The notes beneath the pieces were generated by a model. It was not told the DNA's origin and did no database searches. It saw nothing but the letters and a program-made list of their open reading frames with translations. A stretch of 64,000 nt of DNA from positions 156,805 through 220,804 of the forward strand of contig NZ_JAFLRF010000012.1 in assembly GCF_017315705.1 (NCBI RefSeq), written 5' to 3'. The stretch is from Trinickia mobilis (lineage in GTDB: Bacteria > Pseudomonadota > Gammaproteobacteria > Burkholderiales > Burkholderiaceae). This document shows, one piece after another, positions 17,529 through 25,395 of this stretch (position 1 is its first letter; each line of letters starts with the position of its first letter). A program made the position numbers and the translations under genes.

Positions 17529-18689
17529 TTACCAAGTTTTCGCATCGACGGCGAGATTCACGGCTGCAGCGGCGGGCTCGCCGTCCACCTCCAGTTTCCA
17601 TCCGTTTCCCGTTGTCCAGCCTCGCACGTCGAACGCCTCGGCGGGGCCGCCAGGCGTCTTCTGATGCCGATTGAGCGCGACGTTCAACGAATATGTTCCC
17701 GGCGCCAGCGGCAAACTGTCGATTTCGAGCACGACCTCGTGCCGTCCAGCCACATCGGCCACAAAAATATTGCTATCGATCAACACCACTTCCCAACCGA
17801 TACCGACGCGCATCATTTCGATCGAATAGGCGAACGCCACGTCGGCGGGTTCGTCAACCTCAATCTCGAAACACAACGCCGCATCACGTCCCGAAGTCGC
17901 GCGGTACGACGTCGCGTTACTGTCTGTGAAGCGCGCAACGCGTGCGCTTGGCGACGGCAGGTCCAGATACCGAACAACCACGCCGTCGCTCGGTCCGGAG
18001 TCGACTATGTGCCCACGCTTGAGAATATGTGACTGCTCGCACAGACGCAGAGTCGAAATCCAGTCGTGTGTGACCAGGACGCCAGAGGCGCCGTTGAGCA
18101 ATAGCTTGCGCATCCGTGCCCAGCACTTGGCCTGGAAATGCTCGTCGCCCACCGACAACAACTCGTCGATCAGGAACACGTCGTACTCGATGGCCGTTGC
18201 AGTCGCGAAGTACAGGCGTGCCCCCATCCCTGTGGAATAGGTCCGGATGCGTCGGTCGAAATCGGCCCCAAGCTCCGAAAATGTCTCGACGTCGTGCAAC
18301 AGCGCGTCGTGCCTCGCGCGCTGCACACCCATTAGCGTGAAATATCGGCGGGCATACTCCCGCCCGGTCAGGTGTGGATTGTTGCCGGTGCCGCCCAATT
18401 CAAACAGGCCGCAGACGGAGCCCTCGACCGAAATCGTTCCCGTTGTCGGCTGGTAGACCCCGCCCAACACGCGCAACAGCGTGCTCTTGCCGGCACCGTT
18501 ATGTCCGAGGATGCCGACAATTTTGCCCTTGGGAACTGACAGCGAGACGTCGTTCAATGCAGTAAAGGATTTGCCAATCGTCGGCAGCCCCACCATCAGG
18601 CGCCAGACGTTGCCTTCACGCTGCAGCGGGAACGTCTTGCCGACACTGCGGCATGCCAACGCGATGGCATCACCCTGCTTTTCCGTCAT
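17529..18689 (-). CDS. ABC transporter ATPase with C-terminal extension (second Wzt-like)
   Basis: 386 residues from ATG 18689, which overlaps the stop of the upstream gene (ATGA). Walker A GHNGAGKST (about 62-70), signature TYSTGMGARLYFA, Walker B VFLIDELLSVGDEHF and H-loop (VTHDW) are all intact. The 130-residue C-terminal part is divergent from that of the first ATPase and ends EAFDVRGWTTGNGW. The family is Wzt/TagH. Having two such ATPases next to one permease is unusual. They may form a heterodimer, or the two tails may recognise different chain caps. Neither shows the missing catalytic Glu that marks degenerate ABC sites. Confidence 0.86.
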   Translation of the reverse strand: MTEKQGDAIALACRSVGKTFPLQREGNVWRLMVGLPTIGKSFTALNDVSLSVPKGKIVGILGHNGAGKSTLLRVLGGVYQPTTGTISVEGSVCGLFELGGTGNNPHLTGREYARRYFTLMGVQRARHDALLHDVETFSELGADFDRRIRTYSTGMGARLYFATATAIEYDVFLIDELLSVGDEHFQAKCWARMRKLLLNGASGVLVTHDWISTLRLCEQSHILKRGHIVDSGPSDGVVVRYLDLPSPSARVARFTDSNATSYRATSGRDAALCFEIEVDEPADVAFAYSIEMMRVGIGWEVVLIDSNIFVADVAGRHEVVLEIDSLPLAPGTYSLNVALNRHQKTPGGPAEAFDVRGWTTGNGWKLEVDGEPAAAAVNLAVDAKTW

Positions 18690-20005
18690 GGTGCTTCGGC
18701 CCTCAATTCGGCATTGCCACGCAGCAAGCTTTGGTAAATTCGATCGAAGTGAACAGCTCCGGCATCCGACGAATGCCACTTCACGGCGAATTCTCGGCTG
18801 CGGCGACCGATCTCGGCCCGTTTCTCAGGATGGTCCAGAAGATCCTTGAGCACCTCATAGATCGTCTCCGGCGTTGCGCTGACGACAGGCAATTCGTCAA
18901 CATATTCAGGGATCTCTTCTCGCATGCTCTCAAGCCATTCCGGCCGGAGGAAGCTCACGAACGGCTTACCCAGCATCAATGCTTCGCGGCCATTCGCGCC
19001 GAAGAAACCGTAGGTCAACATGTCGAGGACAATATCGGCTTGCGCTTGGTAGAAGCGGATTTCCTTGTTCGGTACATTCGTATACGAGAGCAGTTCGATC
19101 GGATACCCCTCCTGCTTCAACCGCTCGATCACGGGCAAGTAGATATGTGTCGATTTGAGGTTGACGCCGTTCTCATCGGTGCGCGATCCCTGGTTGCCGA
19201 CCGCATGATAGAGCTTGATCGTGCCAGGCGGGAAACTGAGACGAAATTTCTCCGGGATCTCGAGGTCAGGCCGCCACCAGTCCGTATCGAGGCAAAAGAA
19301 ACCTGGCGCCTCGTGGACTCTCGGATCCAGATTGTAATCGGCACGGTTCCCGCCGAGTGTGCACTGGTAGTCCGCTATCGCGTTACGGAACTTGCCCCAG
19401 GCAAGGCTGGCTTCATCGCTGCAAACATCAGGACGATTGCGCCACGGGCAAATCGCACAGACGGAGCGAGGTCCCCACTTGCTGAATGCAGTTTTAGACA
19501 CCCCGTCATGGCAACCAGTGTGAGAATAGATAATCTTCTTGCCCAACTTGCGCAGAAGTTCTATTTCAAAGTGCATGCCAAATCGATCCCGGAAATACAA
19601 CTGCAACGGGAAGCCAAATGCAATTCCACCCATGTTTGAAAAATGGAACACATCATACGTCAGGAGCCATTGCAAATAGAGCGCCAAATGACCACGCACG
19701 TCGTCGCCGGCGCAAAACCTAAAATCCTCACCGTGGTAGTACATCTGCGAAGATTCGTTGACATCCCAATTAAGCACATCGGCCTTCCAGCCAAGCTTCC
19801 GAAGCGATCGCGAGAGATACCAGTTGTGGTAATACGATTGGCCAGCATACAGAATCGCCTTGTGTGGAAAAAATCTCACTCGCAAGCGAAATAGCGGTCC
19901 GATGATCCAATCAATCAGAAATCGGTGGTGGCGCCCAAAAAAATCACTCTCAAAAAAATCTAGCAACATCGCAACCCACGTTTTCCTCGACGCCAAAAGT
20001 GTCAT
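18686..20005 (-). CDS. Glycosyltransferase-like protein (GT4/GT-B)
   Basis: 439 residues from ATG 20005. Upstream in-frame codons would reach back into the WbqC-like gene and show no similarity. Two cysteine-rich spots, VCAICPWRNRPDVCSD, fall near residue 210. The C-terminal part fits a GT-B donor domain: IKLYHAVGNQGSRTDENG, QADIVLDMLTYGFFGANGREALMLGKP and a last helix typical of GT4. It probably adds a sugar to the lipid-linked glycan, but donor and linkage are unknown. Its stop overlaps the start of the second ATPase gene (ATGA), so translation is probably coupled to export genes. Confidence 0.75.
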   Translation of the reverse strand: MTLLASRKTWVAMLLDFFESDFFGRHHRFLIDWIIGPLFRLRVRFFPHKAILYAGQSYYHNWYLSRSLRKLGWKADVLNWDVNESSQMYYHGEDFRFCAGDDVRGHLALYLQWLLTYDVFHFSNMGGIAFGFPLQLYFRDRFGMHFEIELLRKLGKKIIYSHTGCHDGVSKTAFSKWGPRSVCAICPWRNRPDVCSDEASLAWGKFRNAIADYQCTLGGNRADYNLDPRVHEAPGFFCLDTDWWRPDLEIPEKFRLSFPPGTIKLYHAVGNQGSRTDENGVNLKSTHIYLPVIERLKQEGYPIELLSYTNVPNKEIRFYQAQADIVLDMLTYGFFGANGREALMLGKPFVSFLRPEWLESMREEIPEYVDELPVVSATPETIYEVLKDLLDHPEKRAEIGRRSREFAVKWHSSDAGAVHFDRIYQSLLRGNAELRAEAP

Positions 20006-20027
20006 TTTTATCAATTTGGCCCAGCTC

Positions 20028-20756
20028 TCAATGATGCTCGCCCACGTCGAGCATTTTTCGTACACCGTCAACACCGCAGTGCATCAACGCGTCGATCGTC
20101 GACAATCCCGGGTGAAACGTCGCACTCTTGCCCTGCTCATACACCGGATGCTTGAAATTCTGATATATCAGTTCGATGCCCGCGTCCCGAAACGCTTCGT
20201 CATCCTGGTAGCCTGACGCGCCGCCTCCACACAGATACGCACTGGCGCCGACTGCTTGACACATCCGAATCAGCAATGTTGTCGCGTTGCCTTCGACGTC
20301 GAGAGTTGATCCACGTCGCAGCTTCCCGATATTCAACTCAAGTAACGTGCAGACGCCCGTAATCGCGTTGATGTTGTATTCTGCAATGTTGTCGGTGTCG
20401 GACAGCACCAGCGGCTCAAGCTTCGGAAATACCTCGGTGAAATGTGGTGCCTTTGAATATTGCATTACGATCGAGCGGTGCAATTTTTCTCTCCACCCCA
20501 ATTCCCGCGGGCTGAATTGTGAATCGCTGATCAGACGCGTTCCGTGGAACTTTCGGTCGACCGATGCCGTCGCCCAATATGTTCCATTATTGGACAGAAG
20601 TTGCACGCGGTTGATCCACGACCCCGCCGTCTTGGGAAACTGGACGTTATCCAACAACAAGAACACGTCAGCTTTTGCAAGCTTGTCGAAATAACCGAGC
20701 CAAGGAAAAAAATTTGGCTGGTGAATTGCACATATCGTGCGCCGACGGCCAGACAT
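20028..20756 (-). CDS. WbqC-like family protein
   Basis: 242 residues from ATG 20756, which has the good ribosome site AAGGGAAG 6 nt upstream. The N-terminus TICAIHQPNFFPWLGYFDK and DNVQFPKTAGSWINR, and the later ELNIGKLRRGSTL, identify the WbqC family. These proteins occur in many O-antigen and capsule loci; their biochemical role is not established, though links to amino-sugar modification have been suggested. Here it heads a run of non-glycosyltransferase genes (deacetylase, methyltransferase, ATP-grasp, phosphoesterase), so it probably takes part in modifying a sugar or an attached acid. Confidence 0.85.
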   Translation of the reverse strand: MSGRRRTICAIHQPNFFPWLGYFDKLAKADVFLLLDNVQFPKTAGSWINRVQLLSNNGTYWATASVDRKFHGTRLISDSQFSPRELGWREKLHRSIVMQYSKAPHFTEVFPKLEPLVLSDTDNIAEYNINAITGVCTLLELNIGKLRRGSTLDVEGNATTLLIRMCQAVGASAYLCGGGASGYQDDEAFRDAGIELIYQNFKHPVYEQGKSATFHPGLSTIDALMHCGVDGVRKMLDVGEHH

Positions 20757-20822
20757 TTCGCTTCCCTTTTTCCCTAATTGAGTGATGGTTGGTCGGCAGG
20801 CCCCCGCCCGTCCAATCAAGCA

Positions 20823-21575
20823 TCAACTTCCGACGTTTTTGCGCCCAAATGCAGCGAGCTGCGTCTCATACAGGTTCCGCACGGCATTCGCGCGACCCTC
20901 TATGCAACGCTTCACGCGCTCGTGCGGACTCAGTGGCGCGTCTGTCCACCATTCGGGGTGGGTCAGCACCTGCAGCCGAGCCGGGCTCGCGAGGATAACA
21001 TCCTCGAGACGCCGGTGCCGCCAGTACCCGTTCGAATCGGAACAATAGTCGATTTCTTGCCTGAAACACGCGGCATACGTATTGACCATACCGGCATAGT
21101 GCAATTGGTCGTGGCCAAGCGATCGCGCGTCCGGATTGTGAAACGAGAACGCGTCGACCGGCACGTCGAAATGGTTTGACAGCCACTCGGCTTCGACGCG
21201 CAATTGCGACAGGAACGTTTCCTCAGAGACTTCACCGTGATACTCACAGTCGAAGTGCAATCCGATTTCGTGCCCCATGCGCACGATGTCTCGAATACGG
21301 TCGCTGATTTCGCGTTCGAAAAGATTGTAGAAGTGCGAGTGCATCCACAGAAAATAGGTCGCTCGCACGCCCTCTTCCTGTTCGATCACCGCCAGTCGGC
21401 GCGCCGCATGAACCGACATATCGATATCATGGCGCCAAAGGACGAACGGCTGCTCGTGCTGCGCAAGATCATCTGTATAGCCCCGAAAGGCGTAGCGATC
21501 ACGCGCGAGCCGTATCAAACGCCGGTAATTCTCTCGCGTGAAATCTGTGTAGTCGGTTTGGGCCGATCCGCTCAT
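20823..21575 (-). CDS. Polysaccharide deacetylase-like (NodB/CE4-related) protein
   Basis: 250 residues. The metal-binding-like motif WRHDIDMSVHAA (about residues 48-59), LWMHSHFYNLF, and MGHEIGLHFDCEYHG follow the layout of CE4-related deacetylases found in glycan loci, in which the first motif is HD(I/V)D rather than TFDDG. There is no signal peptide, so it should act in the cytoplasm, for example on a nucleotide sugar or a lipid-linked intermediate. The start ATG overlaps the stop of the methyltransferase gene (ATGA at 21572-21575). Substrate unknown. Confidence 0.78.
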   Translation of the reverse strand: MSGSAQTDYTDFTRENYRRLIRLARDRYAFRGYTDDLAQHEQPFVLWRHDIDMSVHAARRLAVIEQEEGVRATYFLWMHSHFYNLFEREISDRIRDIVRMGHEIGLHFDCEYHGEVSEETFLSQLRVEAEWLSNHFDVPVDAFSFHNPDARSLGHDQLHYAGMVNTYAACFRQEIDYCSDSNGYWRHRRLEDVILASPARLQVLTHPEWWTDAPLSPHERVKRCIEGRANAVRNLYETQLAAFGRKNVGS

Positions 21576-22726
21576 GCTCTGTACTCGGCTTCAAAAACGT
21601 CAGCCCATCCAAGCGTTGGGATCGAAACACCGGCCTCGCGCAATTTCGTGACGATCGCACTGTGGAAGCTCCGCGTTGCAATAAGCAGGCTTGAGGGCGC
21701 GTGCGCAACCAGACTGGAGAAATCCTCAATGGGCACAGGAATGCCAGGAAAGTACTGTCCAGTCAAACGGGGATTATCGTCAAAGAAGCGCAGACGAGAA
21801 ATCACTGACGGGTCCAGGTTGGACATCAAGTTCATCAAGCGGCCCGGAACATAAAGTCCGACTTCGCCCTCGGCGTCGCTGAACACACCGGCCATGCGCG
21901 CGGCGACTGCACCGGCGCGCTCACGAAACTGCCGAAACAGGGTCGCGTCAGGACGGCCGCCATCGGGCTCGATGTGATGGCTTGCCCGGCAGCGTCCATA
22001 CAGACTGCCGCCAAATCCTGAATTGAATGTCTCCGCGGCGAAGCCGGCCCGTCGCAGGACGCGGGACAGCGTGTATGCCGTGAAGTAGCTCCAGTGTTCG
22101 TGCAACAGGCACGATATGTCGCCGTTCAGCAGGTAGGGCTCGCAATCGGGGACAGCAAGATACGCCCCACCGCCATTCCCAAGCTGCGCTGCCACCTGCT
22201 GCATGAACTGCACGGGAGCGACGATATGTTCGAGCACGCCGTACGCGATGATGACGTCGAATTTCGAGCTCACGTCCGGATGCGGGAAGAACCCCTGCAC
22301 GACAGGCACGCCATTGCGGCGCGCGCCATCCTGACCGTGGTCGCCGGGCTCGATTCCCATTACCTCAGCACCCAACTCGCGCAAGCGCGACAACAGATAC
22401 CCGGTACCGCAGCCGATCTCGAGGACCCGCTTGCCGGCAAAAGAACCCTCGCTGCGCTGCAGAAATGCGAGGAAATCATCCGCGTATTGCCGGCCGATCC
22501 CGTCGGCTTCCATCATTCCGGAGATTTCCGAGCCATGCAGGTATCCCGCACTCAATGCCTGATCGACTTCCGGATTCCAGCGCTGACGCACCAGCCCGTC
22601 GGCCGGTTCGAATTCCAGTTCGAACGGCAGCGTATCCGGCAACCCTTGCGCCGCATTGGTCGGCGAAGGCTGGCATTTGTAGAAGAACGGCAGATCACCG
22701 ACCACCCAAGATTCGACCTGACTCAT
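21572..22726 (-). CDS. SAM-dependent class I methyltransferase with C-terminal extension
   Basis: 384 residues. The SAM motif I VLEIGCGTGYLLSRLRELG lies at about residues 97-115, and a methyltransferase-11/23 type domain follows (DVIIAYGVLEHIVAP). About 130 C-terminal residues after it (RLRFFDDNPRLTGQYFPGI, then SSLLIATRSFHSAIVTKLR) look like the C-methyltransferase C-terminal domain that carries a Rossmann fold. Such proteins methylate sugars or chain ends; terminal methylation is a known stop signal for ABC-exported O-antigens. The start overlaps the ATP-grasp gene's stop and its stop overlaps the deacetylase start (both ATGA), indicating one translational unit. Confidence 0.8.
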   Translation of the reverse strand: MSQVESWVVGDLPFFYKCQPSPTNAAQGLPDTLPFELEFEPADGLVRQRWNPEVDQALSAGYLHGSEISGMMEADGIGRQYADDFLAFLQRSEGSFAGKRVLEIGCGTGYLLSRLRELGAEVMGIEPGDHGQDGARRNGVPVVQGFFPHPDVSSKFDVIIAYGVLEHIVAPVQFMQQVAAQLGNGGGAYLAVPDCEPYLLNGDISCLLHEHWSYFTAYTLSRVLRRAGFAAETFNSGFGGSLYGRCRASHHIEPDGGRPDATLFRQFRERAGAVAARMAGVFSDAEGEVGLYVPGRLMNLMSNLDPSVISRLRFFDDNPRLTGQYFPGIPVPIEDFSSLVAHAPSSLLIATRSFHSAIVTKLREAGVSIPTLGWADVFEAEYRA

Positions 22727-23808
22727 TGATCAGCCCCTTGGCTCCGTTCGAACAAATTCTCGGGCATCAGCACCTCGGCCAGGCCGCGCACGACGCGTCC
22801 GGAGCGATACGGGAAACGCGGCGAAACCGCTTCACCCAGCACATGTTTGCGAATCAGCACATCCGGTTCGTTATAGCCGACCATCGCACGCAACGAGGTC
22901 GTACCCGAGAAACGCGGATTGATCTCAAACACATAGACCTTGCCGTTTGCGTAACGGCACTGGATGTTGACCGCACCGCGGCAACCGAGCGTCGTCGCCA
23001 GCCGTTCGCATGCGGCCGTGACTTCGGGGAACGGCCCCACCTCGCCCTGCGACACCCCGCTGCTGATGGCCAGGATGTCGCCAAAGGCCGGGTTCCCGGT
23101 CCGATTCTTCACTCGGATACGGTTGCTCAGACCAGACAGGATCATCCGGCGCACCGCGATCGAGTTCAGCAGCTTGCCGTCCATGTCGCACAGGACCCCG
23201 ACCGTGTATTCCGAATTGGTGTCGCCGACATACTCCTGCACGATATACGCACCGATCGTCTGGAACAGGCACGTACCCAAAAATTGCAGTTCCGCACGGT
23301 CTTGCGCGAGAAAGATATTGTTCGAGCCGCCGCCGCCCACGGACGGCTTGAGCACCGCCGGGAAGAAATCCACGCGGTCGAGGTCCGAGAGTTGTTCGAT
23401 CGCAATCGTCCTCGGCACGTCAAAGCCGTTGTCGAGCAGCCACGTCGATGTCGCGGCCTTGTCCATGCACAGGTCGATCACGTTCGCCGGATTGATCGGC
23501 AGGAAGATGCCTTGAGCGACAATCCGGTCGCGTTGCGCACTCATCGCCTTAAGTTCAGGCTCGCTGCCGTGAAACAAGGCCTTGACGTCATGTTTGGCAC
23601 AGATCTTCAGGACCTCATCGATATAGCGAGGGTCCGTCGCGGGCGGCAACAGGTAGGGCACGTCGACTTCCGCCAGGCCCATGCTGTACGGATTCATGTC
23701 GCCACCGATCACATAGTAAGGTGCGCTCGCCAGACGAAGCGCCTTCAAGATCTGCTCGCCGTGACCGCCACCACCGACGCCGGTCACCATGACTGCAATT
23801 TTTTCCAT
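22723..23808 (-). CDS. ATP-grasp carboxylate-amine ligase-like protein
   Basis: 361 residues from ATG 23808. The N-terminal Rossmann-like part starts MEKIAVMVTGVGGGGHG. The ATP-grasp core shows FPAVLKPSVGGGGSNNIF (ATP-binding lysine and glycine loop, about residue 140), YIVQEYVGDTNSEYTVGVL, and the Mg-binding end VYVFEINPRFSGTTS. It belongs to the carbamoyl-phosphate-synthetase/PylC-like group, which makes acyl-phosphates and joins them to amines. In a glycan locus it may attach an amino acid or other acid to an amino sugar or uronic acid. This is inference from fold and context. It is coupled by overlap to the methyltransferase gene. Confidence 0.82.
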   Translation of the reverse strand: MEKIAVMVTGVGGGGHGEQILKALRLASAPYYVIGGDMNPYSMGLAEVDVPYLLPPATDPRYIDEVLKICAKHDVKALFHGSEPELKAMSAQRDRIVAQGIFLPINPANVIDLCMDKAATSTWLLDNGFDVPRTIAIEQLSDLDRVDFFPAVLKPSVGGGGSNNIFLAQDRAELQFLGTCLFQTIGAYIVQEYVGDTNSEYTVGVLCDMDGKLLNSIAVRRMILSGLSNRIRVKNRTGNPAFGDILAISSGVSQGEVGPFPEVTAACERLATTLGCRGAVNIQCRYANGKVYVFEINPRFSGTTSLRAMVGYNEPDVLIRKHVLGEAVSPRFPYRSGRVVRGLAEVLMPENLFERSQGADQ

Positions 23809-23810
23809 GT

Positions 23811-24494
23811 CTACTCTTTGTCTGTTTGATGGCCGCGTGACCACACGCTGTAGATAGAAGGGTGCAAATTCGGATAGTGCTGCTGCAGTTGTGTCCGGTC
23901 CACGCTCAGACGAACCACCTCGATCGTGCCTTCAGTCACGTCGAAAACTGCGAACGAAGGCCGCCCAACGTCCCGGGGCAGACCGCACGAACCGGTATTG
24001 CAGACTTGCACATCTCCGCTGTTTCGAACGAATGCGTGGTGGGTATGTCCCATGAACACCGCATCGAATGGCAACGCCGCGAAACGCGACAGATCGGAGT
24101 TGGGGTACACATACTCGGTCAACGGTTGCCATGGCGAACCGTGGACCATCAAAACCCGTTTCGTACCGATCACTTCGCTTGCGTACGGCAGCCAACCCTG
24201 CATGTGCTGCAGCAACGAGGCCGGTACCAACTCGCGCTGCGCGCCCAACCGGTAAACCTCGTCCTTGACCTCCGGCAACGGCAGCAGCCCGAGCAGCATC
24301 GCCTCGTGATTGCCCATCAGACAATCGGCGTGGACATCGCGCAACCGCTGCGCGCAGGCGAGGCCATCCGGAAAGTAGCCGAAGACGTCCCCGAGGCAGA
24401 CGATCCGATCGCATTGCCTCGTCGCGATCTCTGCCAGACAGGCTTCCAGCATCGGCAGGTTGCCGTGAATGTCAGAGATGATCGCGAGCCGCAT
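23811..24494 (-). CDS. Metallophosphoesterase (YfcE/MJ0936-like calcineurin-type)
   Basis: 227 residues from ATG 24494. The metal-binding motifs are complete: IISDIHGNLP (D-x-H, residues 5-14), CLGDVFGYFPDG (GD), MGNHEA (GNHE), LMVHGS and FMGHTHHAF (GHTH). Family members hydrolyse phosphodiesters or small phosphoesters in the cytoplasm; this one matches the short YfcE-like class. Its place between the ATP-grasp and epimerase genes is odd for a glycan locus. It overlaps the end of the epimerase gene by 23 bp and precedes the ATP-grasp start by 2 bp, so it is part of the same transcript. Substrate unknown. Confidence 0.84.
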   Translation of the reverse strand: MRLAIISDIHGNLPMLEACLAEIATRQCDRIVCLGDVFGYFPDGLACAQRLRDVHADCLMGNHEAMLLGLLPLPEVKDEVYRLGAQRELVPASLLQHMQGWLPYASEVIGTKRVLMVHGSPWQPLTEYVYPNSDLSRFAALPFDAVFMGHTHHAFVRNSGDVQVCNTGSCGLPRDVGRPSFAVFDVTEGTIEVVRLSVDRTQLQQHYPNLHPSIYSVWSRGHQTDKE

Positions 24495-25395
24495 GCCCGT
24501 CCTCTCGCAATTGTCTTGCCCACTCATCCACGCCCGTTTCGAGCGCGATCACCGGGCGCCATCCAAGCTGCTGCTCAGCGAGGCTCAAGTCGAAACGCGC
24601 GCGCAGGCCGTCCTGAGGATCGTCCCGACCGGTGCCGCAAACCTCGGCACGGCCGTTGGACACGACGCGACTTACCAGCATCGCAAGGTCGCGCATCATG
24701 ATGGGCCTTCCACCCGAAGCATTGAATACGCCGTTCACGTCGCGACGCGACACTGCACGCACGATCAGGTCTGCAAGATCATCGACGTGCAGGAAGTCTT
24801 GTTCACGTGTTCCGGTGCCGAAAAAGCCGAGCGTCTGACCCGCGATTGCTCGCTCGATGAAAAGTCGCAAGACAGTGCGGGTGCGCTGGTCGGTGCCGTA
24901 GGGAGCGCAAATGCGCAGTATGGCATGCGATGCGACGCGCTCGACAATCTCCTGCTCGGCCCAAACCTTCCCTTCGATGTAGCCGCCGTACGGAGCCAAG
25001 TCGTGCCCCTCGCGGACCGGCGCATCCTCCTGCAATGGCCCATAGACTGCCGTCCCGGAACAATAGATCAACCGGACAGCGTGGGTCGCACAGAAGTTGA
25101 TGACCGTTTCATCGATCGAGCGATTGATCTGCGCTGCATGTTGCGATTCGACCCCGTCAAATGACTTGGGCAGCGCGGCAGCACAGTGCACGAGCGCCGA
25201 CAACGGCAATAACGCACGCAATTGGTCAATTGCGCTCGTAGCGCTCAAATCAATCGCGACCGACTTCCCTGCCGCTGCAGAGTCCGCGCTCGGCAGACGC
25301 AGCACGTCGACAACCTCAAAACCGTGCCGACTCAGTGCCGCCGACGCATGAGCGCCGACCAATCCCGCCGCTCCGGTGACGACAACGCGCTCCAT
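24472..25395 (-). CDS. NAD-dependent epimerase/dehydratase (SDR)
   Basis: 307 residues of the extended SDR family: VVTGAAGLVGAHASAAL (residues 4-20), CSGTAVYG as the Ser of the catalytic set, and APYGGYIEGKVWAEQ carrying Y-x3-K. It is NAD(P)-dependent, cytoplasmic, and likely acts on a nucleotide sugar in the locus; whether it epimerises, reduces or dehydrates is not readable. The ATG at 25395 overlaps the stop of AsnB paralogue 3 (TAATG), and its own end overlaps the metallophosphoesterase by 23 bp. The tight packing suggests a single product-specific module with its neighbours. Confidence 0.82.
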   Translation of the reverse strand: MERVVVTGAAGLVGAHASAALSRHGFEVVDVLRLPSADSAAAGKSVAIDLSATSAIDQLRALLPLSALVHCAAALPKSFDGVESQHAAQINRSIDETVINFCATHAVRLIYCSGTAVYGPLQEDAPVREGHDLAPYGGYIEGKVWAEQEIVERVASHAILRICAPYGTDQRTRTVLRLFIERAIAGQTLGFFGTGTREQDFLHVDDLADLIVRAVSRRDVNGVFNASGGRPIMMRDLAMLVSRVVSNGRAEVCGTGRDDPQDGLRARFDLSLAEQQLGWRPVIALETGVDEWARQLREDGHAARDHL

